From contig NC_090448.1 in the NCBI RefSeq assembly GCF_031143425.1, positions 329,356,177 to 329,420,176 on the forward strand: a DNA stretch of 64,000 nucleotides, given 5' to 3'. This document shows positions 22,377-33,364 of this stretch, in pieces (within the stretch, counting starts at the first letter, position 1; each line of letters opens with the position of its first letter). The translations under genes and the position numbers were made by a program. The notes under the pieces were generated by a model. The model had not been told where the DNA came from. It did not search any database and saw nothing but the letters and a program-made list of their open reading frames with translations. This DNA comes from Pleurodeles waltl (taxonomy: Eukaryota > Chordata > Amphibia > Caudata > Salamandridae).

Positions 22377-23363
22377 GGTGGTCATTACGACCCTGGCGGA
22401 AGGCGGAGAACCGGCGGTAAGACCGCCAACAGGCTGGCAGTCTTACCTTGTGGAATTATGACCATGGCGGTTACCGCCATGGTCATCCGCCGGTTCTCCG
22501 TTCCGACCGCCGGGCTGGAGACCTGGGTCTCCAGCCCGGCGGTCGTCACTATACCACCGGCGATATTTGGACCCGGCTTACCGCCGCGGATTTCCAGCGG
22601 TTTGAACCGCCATGAAATCCATGGCGGTAAGCACTATCAGTGCCAGGGAATTCCTTCCCTGGCACTGATAGGGGTCTCCCCCACCCCTCACCCCCACCCC
22701 GACTCCCTCCCCTACACCCCCCACCACCCCTGCCACCCCCCAAAGGTGGCAGGGCCCCCCTCCCCACCCGACCCCCAACATCACATAACTCACACACACG
22801 CATGCAGGCACCACCAACACACACACACACACCTCAACATACATGCCAACATCCACACACACAGTCATACACGCACACCCACATTCAAACATACACGCAC
22901 ACATCCATACAGACATACCCACAGACATACATGCACTCATTCCCAAACAAGCATCACCCCCACAAGCATACACACACTCACACACCCCCTCTACATACTC
23001 AGACGCACACCCCCATGCATGCACACAACACACAACACCCCCCCACCTCCCTCCCCTAACGGACGATCGACTTACCTGGTCCGTCGATCCTCCGGGAGGG
23101 GACGGGAGCCATGGGGGCAGCTCCGCCAACACCACACCGCCAACAGAACACTGCCACGGCGAATCACAGGATGTGATTCGCTGGGCGGTGTTATGTTGGC
23201 GTGGCGGTGGAGGTGGAGCAACCTCCATTTCCCCGCCTCTCGCCATTATGGCTGTTGGCGGCTCTCCGTCCGTAATGGGAAGAAGAGCTGCCAACAGTCA
23301 TAATAGGCCGAGCAGCAAACCGCCTGCACTTTTTTCAAAACCGCCGAGGTCAATATGACCCCC
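22377..23363 (-). mobile_element. Palindromic MITE with CA-rich core (family M1)
   Basis: 987 bp with ends GGTGGTCATTACGACCCTGG and CCGAGGTCAATATGACCCCC, inverted to each other, flanked by TAT (22374-22376) and TGT (23364-23366, a mutated TAT). GC-rich GGCGGT/ACCGCC modules form many internal inverted repeats; 23128-23202 is a long palindrome around GCGAATCACAGGATGTGATT. A CA-rich segment (22790-23040) is expanded compared with the sister copy at 35111-35675, which lies in opposite orientation and shares the GATCGACTTACCTG / CTCCCGTCCCC blocks. The long frames across it are compositional artefacts. Confidence 0.8.
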
Positions 23364-23619
23364 TGTGTATTTCAGTTACTAGATTGGTATCCATTTCTTG
23401 CTCCTATTTGGTATCAAACTTTAATTCTTTGTCTTTCATTTGTGGTGAATAAGGTTTGAGCATGGGTAGCAGGCAGAAAACACATGAAAGCTCACCTTAT
23501 TTCGGGCTTGAGAACCTGTGCCTGGCTTCTGGCTTGAACCTTCAGCTGTCTCTGTGCTTTATTCTGGGTATTCTGTTCCTGAATTAAGCGTAAATGCCCT
23601 TTTTGAATGTGAGGATATC

Positions 23620-24405
23620 TTAGCTTGCGCTGCTGTCGACCATCTTGTGCCTGTGCTGTGTGCACGGGCAAAGTTACACTGCTGCCAAATTATGCACATT
23701 GTGTGTGTGTTCACACACAGGCTAGGGCTGCTGCTGCAGATGCTGTCCATGTTCTGTGCATGTAAGGGAAGCTTGCATAGATTCTGATCAGATCAGTATG
23801 TGTTCTATAGGTGTGAGAGAAGCATGTACTCTTGCCCGGTGCTGTACCTGCTTTATCTGTTGAAATCTTGCTATGCACGAGTCAAGCTTGCACACATATA
23901 CCCTTATGCTGTTCCTTACACTTATAGAAAATCAGTTTTTTTTTCTTCATCTAATGTAGGCATTAAATGGTACTGCCTAGTGCCACACGTGTTCCGTGTC
24001 TTTGACAGAAGCTTGCAGTGGCCCTGCAGTACCACACATGCTCCATGTCTTTGAAGGAAGCTTACACTAGCTGACCCTGAGGTACCACACTTGCTCCATG
24101 TGTCTGAAAGAAGCTTACATTGGTAATCCAATGTCACACTTGTTCCATGTCTTTAAATAAAGCTTGTACTGGCCTTGCAGTGCCATATTTGTTCCATGTC
24201 TTGAATAAAGCTTGCACTGATCATGTAGGACCACACATGTTTTTGAAGAAAGCTTGCACTGACAGACCCTGCAGTCGCAGACTTGTTCCATGTCTTTAAA
24301 GGAAGTTTGTACTGCCTGGGACTGCAGTATCAAACTTGTTTCAAGTGTCTGAAGATAGCTTGCGCTGGACCTTTAGTACCAAACTTGTTCCATGTTTCAG
24401 GGACA
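23620..24405. repeat. Minisatellite, unit about 58 bp
   Basis: About seven clear units from 23985 to 24405 repeat the pattern GAAGCTTGCACTGGCCCTGC, AGTACCACACTTGTTCCATG, TCTTTGAAG. HindIII-type AAGCTT recurs at about 58-bp spacing. Weaker, more diverged units (AAGCATGTACT, AAGCTTGCATAG) extend leftward to about 23620. Units diverge by roughly 10-25 percent, so the array is not freshly homogenised. Confidence 0.8.
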
Positions 24406-24625
24406 ATTGTAATGCCGTTGACTGGTGTTGTCATGTTATGTATTTGAGCCAAGGACCCGCTGGTCTTCTGATCCCTGTGCTCTATCTAATTTTGTGTTTT
24501 TCAGGTCTGACCAAAAGACTATTTTAGCTGTCTCACCAGCCTTGTGTTTTAAAAAAAAATAAAACATAATGGACTCCTGAGAAAATGGAATTTGGGTAAG
24601 CCCACTTTAGTTTTTCATAAGACAG

Positions 24626-25124
24626 AGTTTCATCAGTGGCGGTTCGCAAGGTGCAGAAGGGGGGGGGGGGCGGCACGCAGAGAGTGGGGAAATAAAAATC
24701 TAATTTAGAAATTTAAAAAAAAGATACCTCATCCGTTGCGTCACACCGCTCCTCTGCTGGTTGCAGGCACAGGTTGCAAGCCTGCCATGCGGACAATCCT
24801 GATGGTGCTCAGAGCAGCGTCAGGATTGGCTGGGAGCGCCCAGCCAGGGCACTCCCAGGCTGACTGGGAGTGTGTGCAGGGCGCATGTGTGTTTGGCCGG
24901 CCCGAGACATGCACAGTTAGGGGGAGTGCTCCCCCTCACTCCCCCACAGTGCACGTCACCCCCGTGGCCCCGCCCATTTCAAAGAAAAGAATAATAAGCA
25001 TAGTTTATTATCCTTTTCTTTGAAAGGTTTTGCAGCTGCCGCTGCTGGTGGCGGGGCAAAGGGTGACGCTCCTCCACCCTAATGGAGGAGCCACCCTAAT
25101 GGAGGAGCCACCCCTGAGTGTCAT
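24626..25124. mobile_element. Non-autonomous hAT-type element
   Basis: The element proper is 24634-25116 (483 bp). The ends CAGTGGCGGTTCG and GGAGCCACCCCTG are imperfect inverted repeats of the CAGTGGCGG type. Flanking octamers AGTTTCAT (24626-24633) and AGTGTCAT (25117-25124) match at 7 of 8 bases, the 8-bp duplication typical of hAT transposons. A poly-G run at 24660-24670 and a short direct repeat (CTAATGGAGGAGCCACC twice, 25078-25111) are inside. No transposase. Confidence 0.72.
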
Positions 25125-25608
25125 TCACATTGGTTCAGCCATTGGTTCAGCCATTCAGAACAGCAGACATGCAACTCGGCAGTTGGTCAGCTTTCTTCAG
25201 CCACTGGCCAATTTTTGGCTCTACGTAGTAGAAAACCGCTGGTCTGTAGGATTGCAGGGAATCTGTCCTGCAATATTTTGCCTGTGTCCTCTGCGTAACT
25301 CTGCATTCAGAAGAGCCCAACCACAGAAGACATTTCCTTTATTTCTTCCCCCACCAGCTCCCCTGCAACTTTTTACTATTGCCAACTGAGTAATGTGAAC
25401 ACCAGAAGTGCAACTGCCATTGCCACTGACTCTCATCTTTCTCATACAGAGTGCCAGACATCACTCCTGCAAGCTTCAAAACCATGCCATCATCTTGAAA
25501 CAGTATTCTTGCATTCTCTATCATTGTTTACTCTTCCAAGAAGGCAGACCAGTGCAAAGTTTTATTTTTTTATTTTTTTATTGAAGCACATGACCTCCAC
25601 ATTTAGTA

Positions 25609-25713
<105 letters not shown>

Positions 25714-25869
25714 CTTTTCTTCCTTCTTTTCTCTTTCTTTCTCAGAGAAAGCTACCACTTTGCATTTTAGAAGGCAAGTGTGACTTTCTTAATGCCAAGA
25801 ATTTTCCCTGCAAAAATCCACAAAGATTAGACTCACATGGTCTGCAGTGCTGTTCCAAGTGTGGCTGAC

Positions 25870-27038
25870 TGGAGATTAGATAATTACAGTAGACAGTGTA
25901 GCTTACCTCAACAGCTTTGAGTTGCACTAATGGACCGATGCATTAGATACTCAACCTGTGCCTTCCTAAAGCACCATCTGTCCCAACTCTTCTTCCTACT
26001 GAGCGGACCTGTGTGTGAGCAGTATGCGTTTGTGAGTATCTGGTAGCCAACATGGCTTGTGAGTGCAGTGTGACGGGTGTGCCTGTGTGAATCCAAGATT
26101 AACATTTTCTTTTGTGAGTGCAGGATAAGTGGTCTACAGGTTGAGCCTATGTGAATGCATAGTGAGGCATATGCCTCTGTGAGTTCAGCGTGAAGGATTT
26201 GTCTAATACCAGGGCAGCAGTGTGAGTGTTAAGTTCCCTGCATGTTATGTCTTTGTGTGCATGCACTCTAAAAGGGACAAACCTATTAGCTCTAGTAATG
26301 CCTTTGAGGGTTATGGTTTTGTTTAGGCAGTGAAGGTTGTAGAAATACATGAGAATGGTATTGAGTTTTGATATAGCATACGCTGGCTATATCCTAGGAG
26401 GCTGAGGAGTTTCAGGAGCAGTTAATGACTGAGATATCACCCGATCGATAGGGCCCAGTTACTTTGCGTGTAGTAGGGTCCAATGCAACCTAGCTACTTC
26501 ACTGGTGGTAATCCATTCGCAAAGCAGAAGCTGCCTTTTGAACAGTGTGAACAATGGTGAGCGGCATTTGCGGGAGCAAACTTGTCCATGGTTACACTTT
26601 ATTCTCTTCTGGTTTCATTCCGTGCATGCATGTCTATTATTCTTCTTCCGAAAGCAGCCCCTTTCTCTTTAATGTGAATGCAGAGAGTGAAAGTGTGCTA
26701 TCTCTGATATGTCTCCTACCCTGGATTCACAGGGCTTTCACAAAATGACTTCTGGCTTATACACATTGAAGATCCAGGAAGTTTTGCAAACTCCTATGAA
26801 TGTGCATACTGTGATGCAGCAGACTAGTACTTCAGTTGCATCGAAAAAATGAGGGATAGGTGGCAAGCAAATTGCTGTGCAAAAAACAGACTGGTTTGCA
26901 CTGTGCACTTTGTTCAGTAGGCCTATATTTCCTTATCACAATAGGCAAAACCAGACTAAGCTTAACATACACATCCAAAAAACTAGAGGAGGTCTTCTAG
27001 TGCCAGAGTGGCGAAAAAGTGAATGTTGCGTGTTCCAT
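25870..27038. other. Unassigned stretch
   Basis: No motif-bearing frame. Segments rich in GTGTGA/TGTGAGTGCAG suggest a decayed tandem repeat near 26010-26180, but units are too diverged to delimit. Confidence 0.35.
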
Positions 27039-27801
27039 GGTGTGTGCAGTGGAGGCCCGTCCTTTAGGGCGGAGGGGCCATGCCCCCCCACACCTTTTGC
27101 CCCTCATGAAGAGTGTCTGTCAAGCTGAACAAAGGTCAGCCTGACAGACACTCTTCATTTTCAGCTCAGACAGCCGGGAGTGAAACATGCACGATTTGCA
27201 CAGACTCCTGGCTGCCTGAGCTGAACTTTGCTGGGCTGAGGAGGCCACAGCTCCTATGGGTGTGACCTCCTTGGCTCAGCAAAGGTGCCTCGAGGCCCTC
27301 CCCTGGGTGACGGGGAAAGCGTCACCCATTGACTTCGACCTGGGCGCTTCATGTTTAAGCCCTGAAGCGCCCAGCTCGAGTGTCAATCAGTGACACTTCG
27401 TCACCGAGTGGGGTAGTGTCAGCAGTCTCACTGACCCCATCCCACTCAGTGACGAGGCTGGGACAGCTGCCTCCCCTCATTGGCTGACCTAAGGTCCCAA
27501 TGTCCTGGGACCTGGAGGCTGAATGAATGTAAGTGTGTGTGTGTGTGTGATGTTATAAAATGAATGTTTGGTGCACACATGCAAGTTTGAACGTTATGAG
27601 TGTTAATGGATGTGCGTGCGTGAAAGAATGAGTGTGTGTGATGTTTTAAAATGAATATTTGATGTGTGTGTGCATGTTTGTATGGTATGAGTGTTGTTAA
27701 TGGATGTGCGTGCGTGTCTGTCTGTGAAAGAATGAGTGTGTGTGTGTGCTTCCCGCCCGCCCCCCTCCCTCCTAAAGCTGCCGGCCGCCACTGGGTGTGT
27801 G
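27039..27801. mobile_element. Non-autonomous hAT element with perfect 8-bp TSD
   Basis: The element proper is 27047-27793 (747 bp). Ends CAGTGGAGGCCCG and CGGCCGCCACTG are inverted repeats; GGTGTGTG flanks it exactly at 27039-27046 and 27794-27801. Inside are a perfect hairpin (17-bp arms, 27106-27122 and 27142-27158), further inverted segments (CTGAGCTGAACTTTGC versus GGCTCAGCAAAG) and a duplicated unit of about 115 bp near 27530-27745 (GTGTGATGTT..AAAATGAAT). No transposase frame. Probably mobilised by a hAT transposase encoded elsewhere. Confidence 0.85.
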
Positions 27802-28230
27802 CACCCATACATATCTCCCTGCATGGAACTAATTTCCGTTTTGTACGTAACACATTCACTTTGTGTTAAACCTTACAAATTGCTAGTAGTCATAAATAAC
27901 GCAGACTCTTCTTGAGCAGTTACCCATCATTGATGAGAAATATATGTACAGTGCTTTAACAGGGATGTGAGGTGGTAGGATACATTATGGATGATAATGA
28001 GTGAGATCCACCTATCATAAACAAGAGGCTGCACCCTTATCTGTTTCTGCAGACTTTGCCAAAGTGAGCTGCTGCAATAAGTACATCTACTCCAGCTGAA
28101 GCCTTACACATATTCTTATGATCACTCGAAATAACACATGCATCCTTCCTACCTACTTTCATAATCCCCAGAGGATTCACTATACTCTCATCTCTAGGGA
28201 AAAATCATATTATGTGTGGGTAGAATGTAG
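27802..28230. other. Unassigned stretch
   Basis: No gene or repeat boundary recognised. Confidence 0.35.
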
Positions 28231-28802
28231 GTGGATACAAAAGATACTGCACAAAGAGAAAGAAAAACCACCTCCTGTATAAGTTCCAATGCTGGAATCC
28301 TTTACATAATCCTGTCAACGTTGAACAAAAAACTGTATCCATACAAAGACAATAATAGACATATACATAAAGGTTTTTATTTCTACACAAGTTTATTATT
28401 AATCGATAGACACTTATATTTTATTTCATAAATGAATGGACCTGACCTGAAAACTCTCTTTCAAGCATCATTCATACTCACATACTCCAATCATGTTCAC
28501 CAATTAAAAAGAATATAAATAAACAACTGGCCTAATTGATGTTATTCTCAAGATGTCCCACTAGTGAGGTGGAACACTGTCGTCCATAATTGAATACATT
28601 TTGCAGGAATAATTTTTCAAGTTCAACTGTTTGTAATTCAATTTCCCAGATTCAAATCTTCATGTAGTATATTCATTCAAAGTCTGTTGTGATGTATTAT
28701 TTCATCCTTGGATATATCTTCCTCCAATGTATGTACTATATACAATATGTACTTTAAGATCCACGCAAAGGAACATCAAAGCAAACATTCTGGCCAACAA
28801 TC

Positions 28803-28860
28803 GTGCCGACTCACGTTTCGGTGTAAAGTGACCAGCGGGTGACACACCTTCTTCAAGGCA
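28803..28860 (-). ncRNA. Hammerhead-ribozyme-like motif 1
   Basis: Minus strand: stem I arm GTGCC, core TTGAAGA, stem II GGTGT...ACACC, core GAAA, a 2-bp stem III (AC/GT around GTGA), cleavage-type GTC, stem I arm GGCAC. The order and pairing match a type I hammerhead with the very short stem III known from Penelope-like elements. The first core base (C3) is T and an extra A precedes stem II, so activity is doubtful. The same sequence contains the CACGTTTCGG and CTTCTTCAAGG blocks. Confidence 0.5.
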
Positions 28861-29093
28861 CCTACTTATCTACTGTTGCTAGTTAAAAGATGCATACAGA
28901 GAGGTCTGGTCTATTTTAAACCAATCTATAAATGAAGACAACAGATGTCAAGGCACTCGTGAATAAAAGTTCAGTCATCCATGTGTTTATGTCTTGGTAT
29001 CTTGTTCAGAGCCATCAAACATAAAATGGACCAGGAAGATTGGCAATAGTTCAATTTATTCTTGACACAAGATATCCATTTTAAGCAAACAAC

Positions 29094-29147
29094 AGCCAAC
29101 ACGTGTTTCGTCCTGTGAGAAAATAATCTCAAAGACTTCCTCACGGC
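29094..29147 (-). ncRNA. Hammerhead-ribozyme-like motif 2
   Basis: Minus strand: GCC, core GTGAGGA, an extra A, stem II GTC...GAC with an inner TTGAG/CTCA stem, GAAA, 2-bp stem III (AC/GT around ACGT), then T and stem I GGC. The layout equals motif 1 although the sequences differ, including the same extra A. The C3 position is G here. Likely a decayed copy from a pseudo-LTR. Confidence 0.45.
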
Positions 29148-29199
29148 ATACAGCGGCTGCAGCGCTTCCTCAAATCCATCTCTTGCAAAGCTCTCTGTT

Positions 29200-31260
29200 G
29201 CCACTCAGTGTCTTCTCAGCAAGAGAAGGATGGGTAAGGGTCTGTTTGAGGCAACATAGGGTGAAAATCAGCTCCTTTTAAAGGTGGGGATTTGGATTAA
29301 TCCACTCTTGAGTTTTCTGCTGACTTGCTCTCCTTCTGGGTTTTGCGAAACACCCTCTGATCTCTGGAGATGCAAAATCACGAGCAGACGCATAAGCGGT
29401 ACAGGACACGTTAAAGGGTGGAGTTGTCCCCGCATCAGTCTATAAATGAATCAATAAAAAAACATAAAAATGTCACTAAATGCTCAGTCGGTGTCCTGAC
29501 TTGATGACTGTATCCTCCATCTTGTGTGTTAGTGGAATACACCCATTCTTCTGAGGTCAAGTAACAGAAACCTACTCAAAGGGGTCACCCTAATAGCTGT
29601 GATTATGTACTTCTCATAGATGTTGGCAATAAAATCAAAAGTAGCAAAAATAAGAAATCGACAAAGGGAAAGAATAAAGGAAAATGAGAATGAGCACAAG
29701 AATCCAGAGACAGAGGAGAAAAGAAAGGAAAAGAAAGGGAATAGAGAAGCTAACATGAAGCTCACCTGCTGCTCCCTTCCAGTGATAATCTTGTTTTGAG
29801 AGACAGGTCACAGCCTGCCACATATCAAAACTTTGGGTAGGGGAGGGTTAAAACCTCTATGAAAAAATCAAAAAAGGGATCTCACCACTAGTTTTATGAA
29901 TCTTCCTTTACTCAAGGAGTCACATTTGATTGAGCTAGCGTAAAGAATTGTTCAATGGCGATAACCCACTTGCTAATACTGACTCTCCTGAATGACAATA
30001 ACTCAATAGTGTATAGTACTGGACAGACCCAGTAAGAGCATGCGTCTGAACATGTATAAATCTTAATACGCTCAGGAGATAAGTGAATGATCTAGGGTTG
30101 AGTAAAGAGAGTGAAGATGTCCCATTCTCTGTAACTGTGTGTGTCTAAGACAATAATTCAGTTTTAGATGGTCCTTATTGCATCAGAGTCCCTAGCTTTT
30201 AAAAATAACACGAAGAAAACTGTAATGGCGTTTGAGTAACATGATGAAATAAAGTACTACACTCTCTAGATGCAGAACACAGAAAGAAAAATGAGTAACC
30301 ATAAAATCCCAAAAGTGTAACTCAGCCTTCCCTTCCAATGGACAAGCACAAAACTAGTTATGGCTAAATGCGTACACAATCAAGCATTCCCAATAGTGTG
30401 TACTTACTTATGAGAAAGCTTACATGAATTTCAAGGCGGGAAACTTCTTCTGTTCATGGTGTCCAGTTCACAAGCTTACAAAGCGAGAGGCACGTCAAGT
30501 TTCCATCTCGCCGTTGTCGAGTATTCCAAACCTTCACAACGCCAAAAGCCCGCATTTACATCCAGAAACCGAGAATGGAGATAGAAAAGAGGTTACTAAT
30601 TTCTCCTAAGAGGTCTTCTAAAGGAGTGAAAGTAAAGCGGCCACAGTTAAAGATGCATCAAACAGATACCTTGTATTGAAGTTCCTGTACAAATACACAA
30701 GGCACTGATATTCTCAAGAGATTGCCTATATCATAATTTATCCCTCTGTTAGACAACTATAAAAGAGATTATACCATGGCACCAACAGCCTAGCAAAGAT
30801 TTTCACTTAGGTAGAGTACGAAACACCAAAAGGTGGGGTATTCTCAATCTATCGCAAAGGGTCTTTCGAATGCATGGAATCAGAACGGCCAATTAGAGGA
30901 TACAACAAAAAGAAGAGCCTATAACCAAGGGATGTATTCAGCCTGCTAACAAATAAAGCTATCAAGAGAAAAATAATATTTAATCTGTATTCTAAAAGCT
31001 CTAGCTCCATTCTATGCATGGAAAATTGTCCAGAAAAGATGCATAAAGAGAACAAACTTCTTAAGTACCTCACATAGGGGAAACATAACCTAGAATCGAA
31101 GATATACATCAAGAGCAAAATTGCAGCGGAGCAGAGATGCCTAACACGGTAAAAATAGAAAAGAAAACTAGGAGCAACTGATGAGCTTATATGCAAGCAT
31201 ATATGTTCTAGATGGACTACAATCCTATTACCACTAACCATGGTCTAAAATGCATTCTCC
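29200..31260. other. Unassigned sequence within the PLE span
   Basis: Non-coding in all frames by motif. A 130-codon minus frame (30849-31241) is hydrophobic but low in complexity and resembles nothing I know. It could be the PLE 3' region or another insertion. Confidence 0.35.
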
Positions 31261-31379
31261 CAAGGAATTATGTCATTAAGACCTTTCTCTACTGTATCCA
31301 AAAGGAAGATCCAAAAAACATCCCACTTCCTTCTGTAGGTGCCTAAATTAGTCTAGACTGTCGGGCTAATTATTTCCAA

Positions 31380-31560
31380 GATAATCCACCTAAAGTCACT
31401 GTCTTTATGTTTGTATTCACTGCAATGAGGAACTAATGGAACTTGGAATCTTAAGTTCCAAATAGGAGATTTATGCTCACTGAATCTGGTTCTGAACTGT
31501 CTTCCTGTTTCTCCCACATAACCTAAATTGCAGGGACATATAATACAGTATATAACATTA
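31380..31560 (-). pseudogene. PLE GIY-YIG endonuclease domain
   Basis: Minus-strand translation shows VIYCIICPCNLGYVGETGRQ, the Y-x10-YVG core of a GIY-YIG nuclease (31499-31557), then FRTRFSEHKSPIW with the conserved Arg of the helix, and a tail with VPLVPHCSEYKHKDSDF. In these elements the nuclease nicks target DNA to prime reverse transcription. It follows the RT frame after a short break (stop at about 31577). Confidence 0.8.
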
Positions 31561-31576
31561 CTGCTTTAGCAATTGG

Positions 31577-32335
31577 TCATTGTTTTGACCTGATATCTTT
31601 ATTATTATAGAAAAGAGAGTCCAATACTATTGCTTGTGGGCAGGCATGGCAAGCTCTACAGCGATGATTCCCTAGGATGGGGTTGATTCCAATTATTCTT
31701 TTCTGAATGTATGTATTCTCAAGTGGTAACCTGGCTTTAACCAGTTTATCTTTTATGTTGGAATTTCTCTTGTATGCAAACAATGGAATGGGGAGTAAGT
31801 CATCTCCCCCATTGCTATTTAGTATACCCCATTGTGTATTAATGATTCCTCTGATTTTGTTATTATTATTGGGGTGCTTAATGACACATACTAATCTTTG
31901 CTGTTCAGTTTTTTGACATCCTTCAAACATGGTCTCTAAATTATAATATTTAGCTCTTTTGTATGCATCTCTAATGACCCTTTTAGGGTATCCTCTTTGA
32001 AGAAATTTCCTCTTTAGATCATTTCCATTTTTATCATACTCTGCTATTTCACTGCAGTTCCTCCTGATTCTTAAGAAATGACTGAATGGAATACTCTGGC
32101 GTTTAAATCTCGGGTGGAAACTTTCAAAATGTAGTAAAGTATTACGAGCTGTAGGTTTGGTATAAAGAGACACTTGCAGTTGTCCTTGGCTTGCATAGAT
32201 GAGGATATCCAAGAATTCTACCTGTTGATTGCTGATGCAAGGAGTGAATCCAAGATTATCGTCACAAAGATTCAGCCATTCAACAAATTCCTGCAAATAT
32301 TCTCTTTCTCCATCCCATATGAAAAAAAGTGGCAT
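31577..32335 (-). pseudogene. PLE RT, C-terminal part and linker
   Basis: An open frame of 252 codons on the minus strand. It begins just after the catalytic box with FFIWDGEREYLQEFVEWLN, continues with VEFLDILIYASQGQLQVSLY, then HPRFKRQSIPFSHFLRIRRN (thumb), a Lys/Arg-rich linker, and Cys-rich CRACHACPQA. The order RT thumb, basic linker, CxxC leads into the nuclease. The frame is shifted relative to 32340-32471, which carries the start of the catalytic box. Confidence 0.82.
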
Positions 32336-33060
32336 CTATGTATTTTGCCCAATGTTTGAAATTTTCTAAAAAAGGTGCAACCTTATTATACATGAATCTC
32401 TTTTCAAATAGGCCCATGTAGATGTTAGCCATATTCAGACCACAGGCTGCTCCCATGCTCACCCTTTTCACCTGTTTATATGTGTTTCAGTCAAACTCTA
32501 AGTAGTTTTCCCAGAGAACTAGCTTAAGACAACTCAGAATAAAGTTGATAGGCATATGTGGAGCTTCAACCATTAGTACCCTCTCTACAGCTTTATAAGC
32601 TCCCTCTTGAGGGATATTAGTATACAGTGCTTCAATATCCATAGTAACTAGCAGATGTCGATTGGGATCAAATTGGAGGCCTTCCACAATGGAGATCATA
32701 TGAGACGGGTCTTTGATGTAAGATGTGAATCCACAAACTGGGTTTTAAAAAAAGTGTAAATATATGTAGATATAGGCTCTGTTGCTAAACCTATAGTAGA
32801 CACAATGGGTCTCAAAGTTGGATCTTCAATCTTTTTATGAGTTTTGGGTACCCCATATATAGTTGGAAGTTTGGAATTTTCTACTTGTATGAAACAGAAA
32901 TCACTTTTGGAGATATAGCCATTCTGGATATCATCTTTACAGATGGCCTTTATCTTAAAGCAAATTTGCTTAGAGGGATTGCCCCAAATGATTTGGTAAT
33001 GATAAGGTTTGATAATGATTTATCTGTTTTGTTGCAGCTCTCGCAAGGCTGTCTGTTGTT
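32336..33060 (-). pseudogene. PLE RT, fingers and palm
   Basis: Minus strand, with stops: PVCGFTSYIKDPSH (about 32740-32700), LLVTMDIEALYTNIPQ (palm motif A with the catalytic Asp, near 32607-32655), MGAACGLNMANIYMG and WAKYIDATFF (32320-32460). The last corresponds to YIDDIFF of the palm, disrupted at the frameshift near 32330-32340. Penelope-type RT is suggested by the DI.ALYTNIP motif and the downstream nuclease. Confidence 0.8.
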
Positions 33061-33360
33061 TTGATGTGATGTTGGGGGAACAAAGGGGATGAATGTCTGG
33101 GCCTTACAAACTTTAGTCATAACTGTTTTTTTTTTAAATACCTACTTCCGGACCAACTTGTACATTTTTTAAGTTCAAACTTATCCACCCTCTGACTAAG
33201 GACAAAAGAAAGTCCCTTCTTCAGAAGATTGACAGCTGGCTGCTCTGGATTAACCTTGGATAGATTGAAGATAGGGAGGGCTTTGGAAGTATCTATGATT
33301 TACAATATTGTTGTGTCCGCATCTGTAGATGTCGAGATGGGGCCACTCACCTTAAAAGCA
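33061..33360 (-). pseudogene. PLE RT upstream region
   Basis: Minus-strand pieces such as LLKKGLSFVLSQRVDKFELKK (33235-33165, interrupted) resemble the conserved block found before the RT of Penelope-like proteins. It ends where an unrelated non-coding insert begins. Confidence 0.6.
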
Positions 33361-33364
33361 GGAA

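Noticed and set aside
22323..23303. 326-codon plus-strand frame, and long minus frames over the same span
   Set aside because: It lies almost entirely in a palindromic MITE; His/Pro/Thr runs come from the CA-rich core and no domain is visible.
23985..24405. Regular repeats that might suggest a CRISPR-like array
   Set aside because: Units are contiguous with no unique spacers, and the context is a vertebrate genome; it is a minisatellite.
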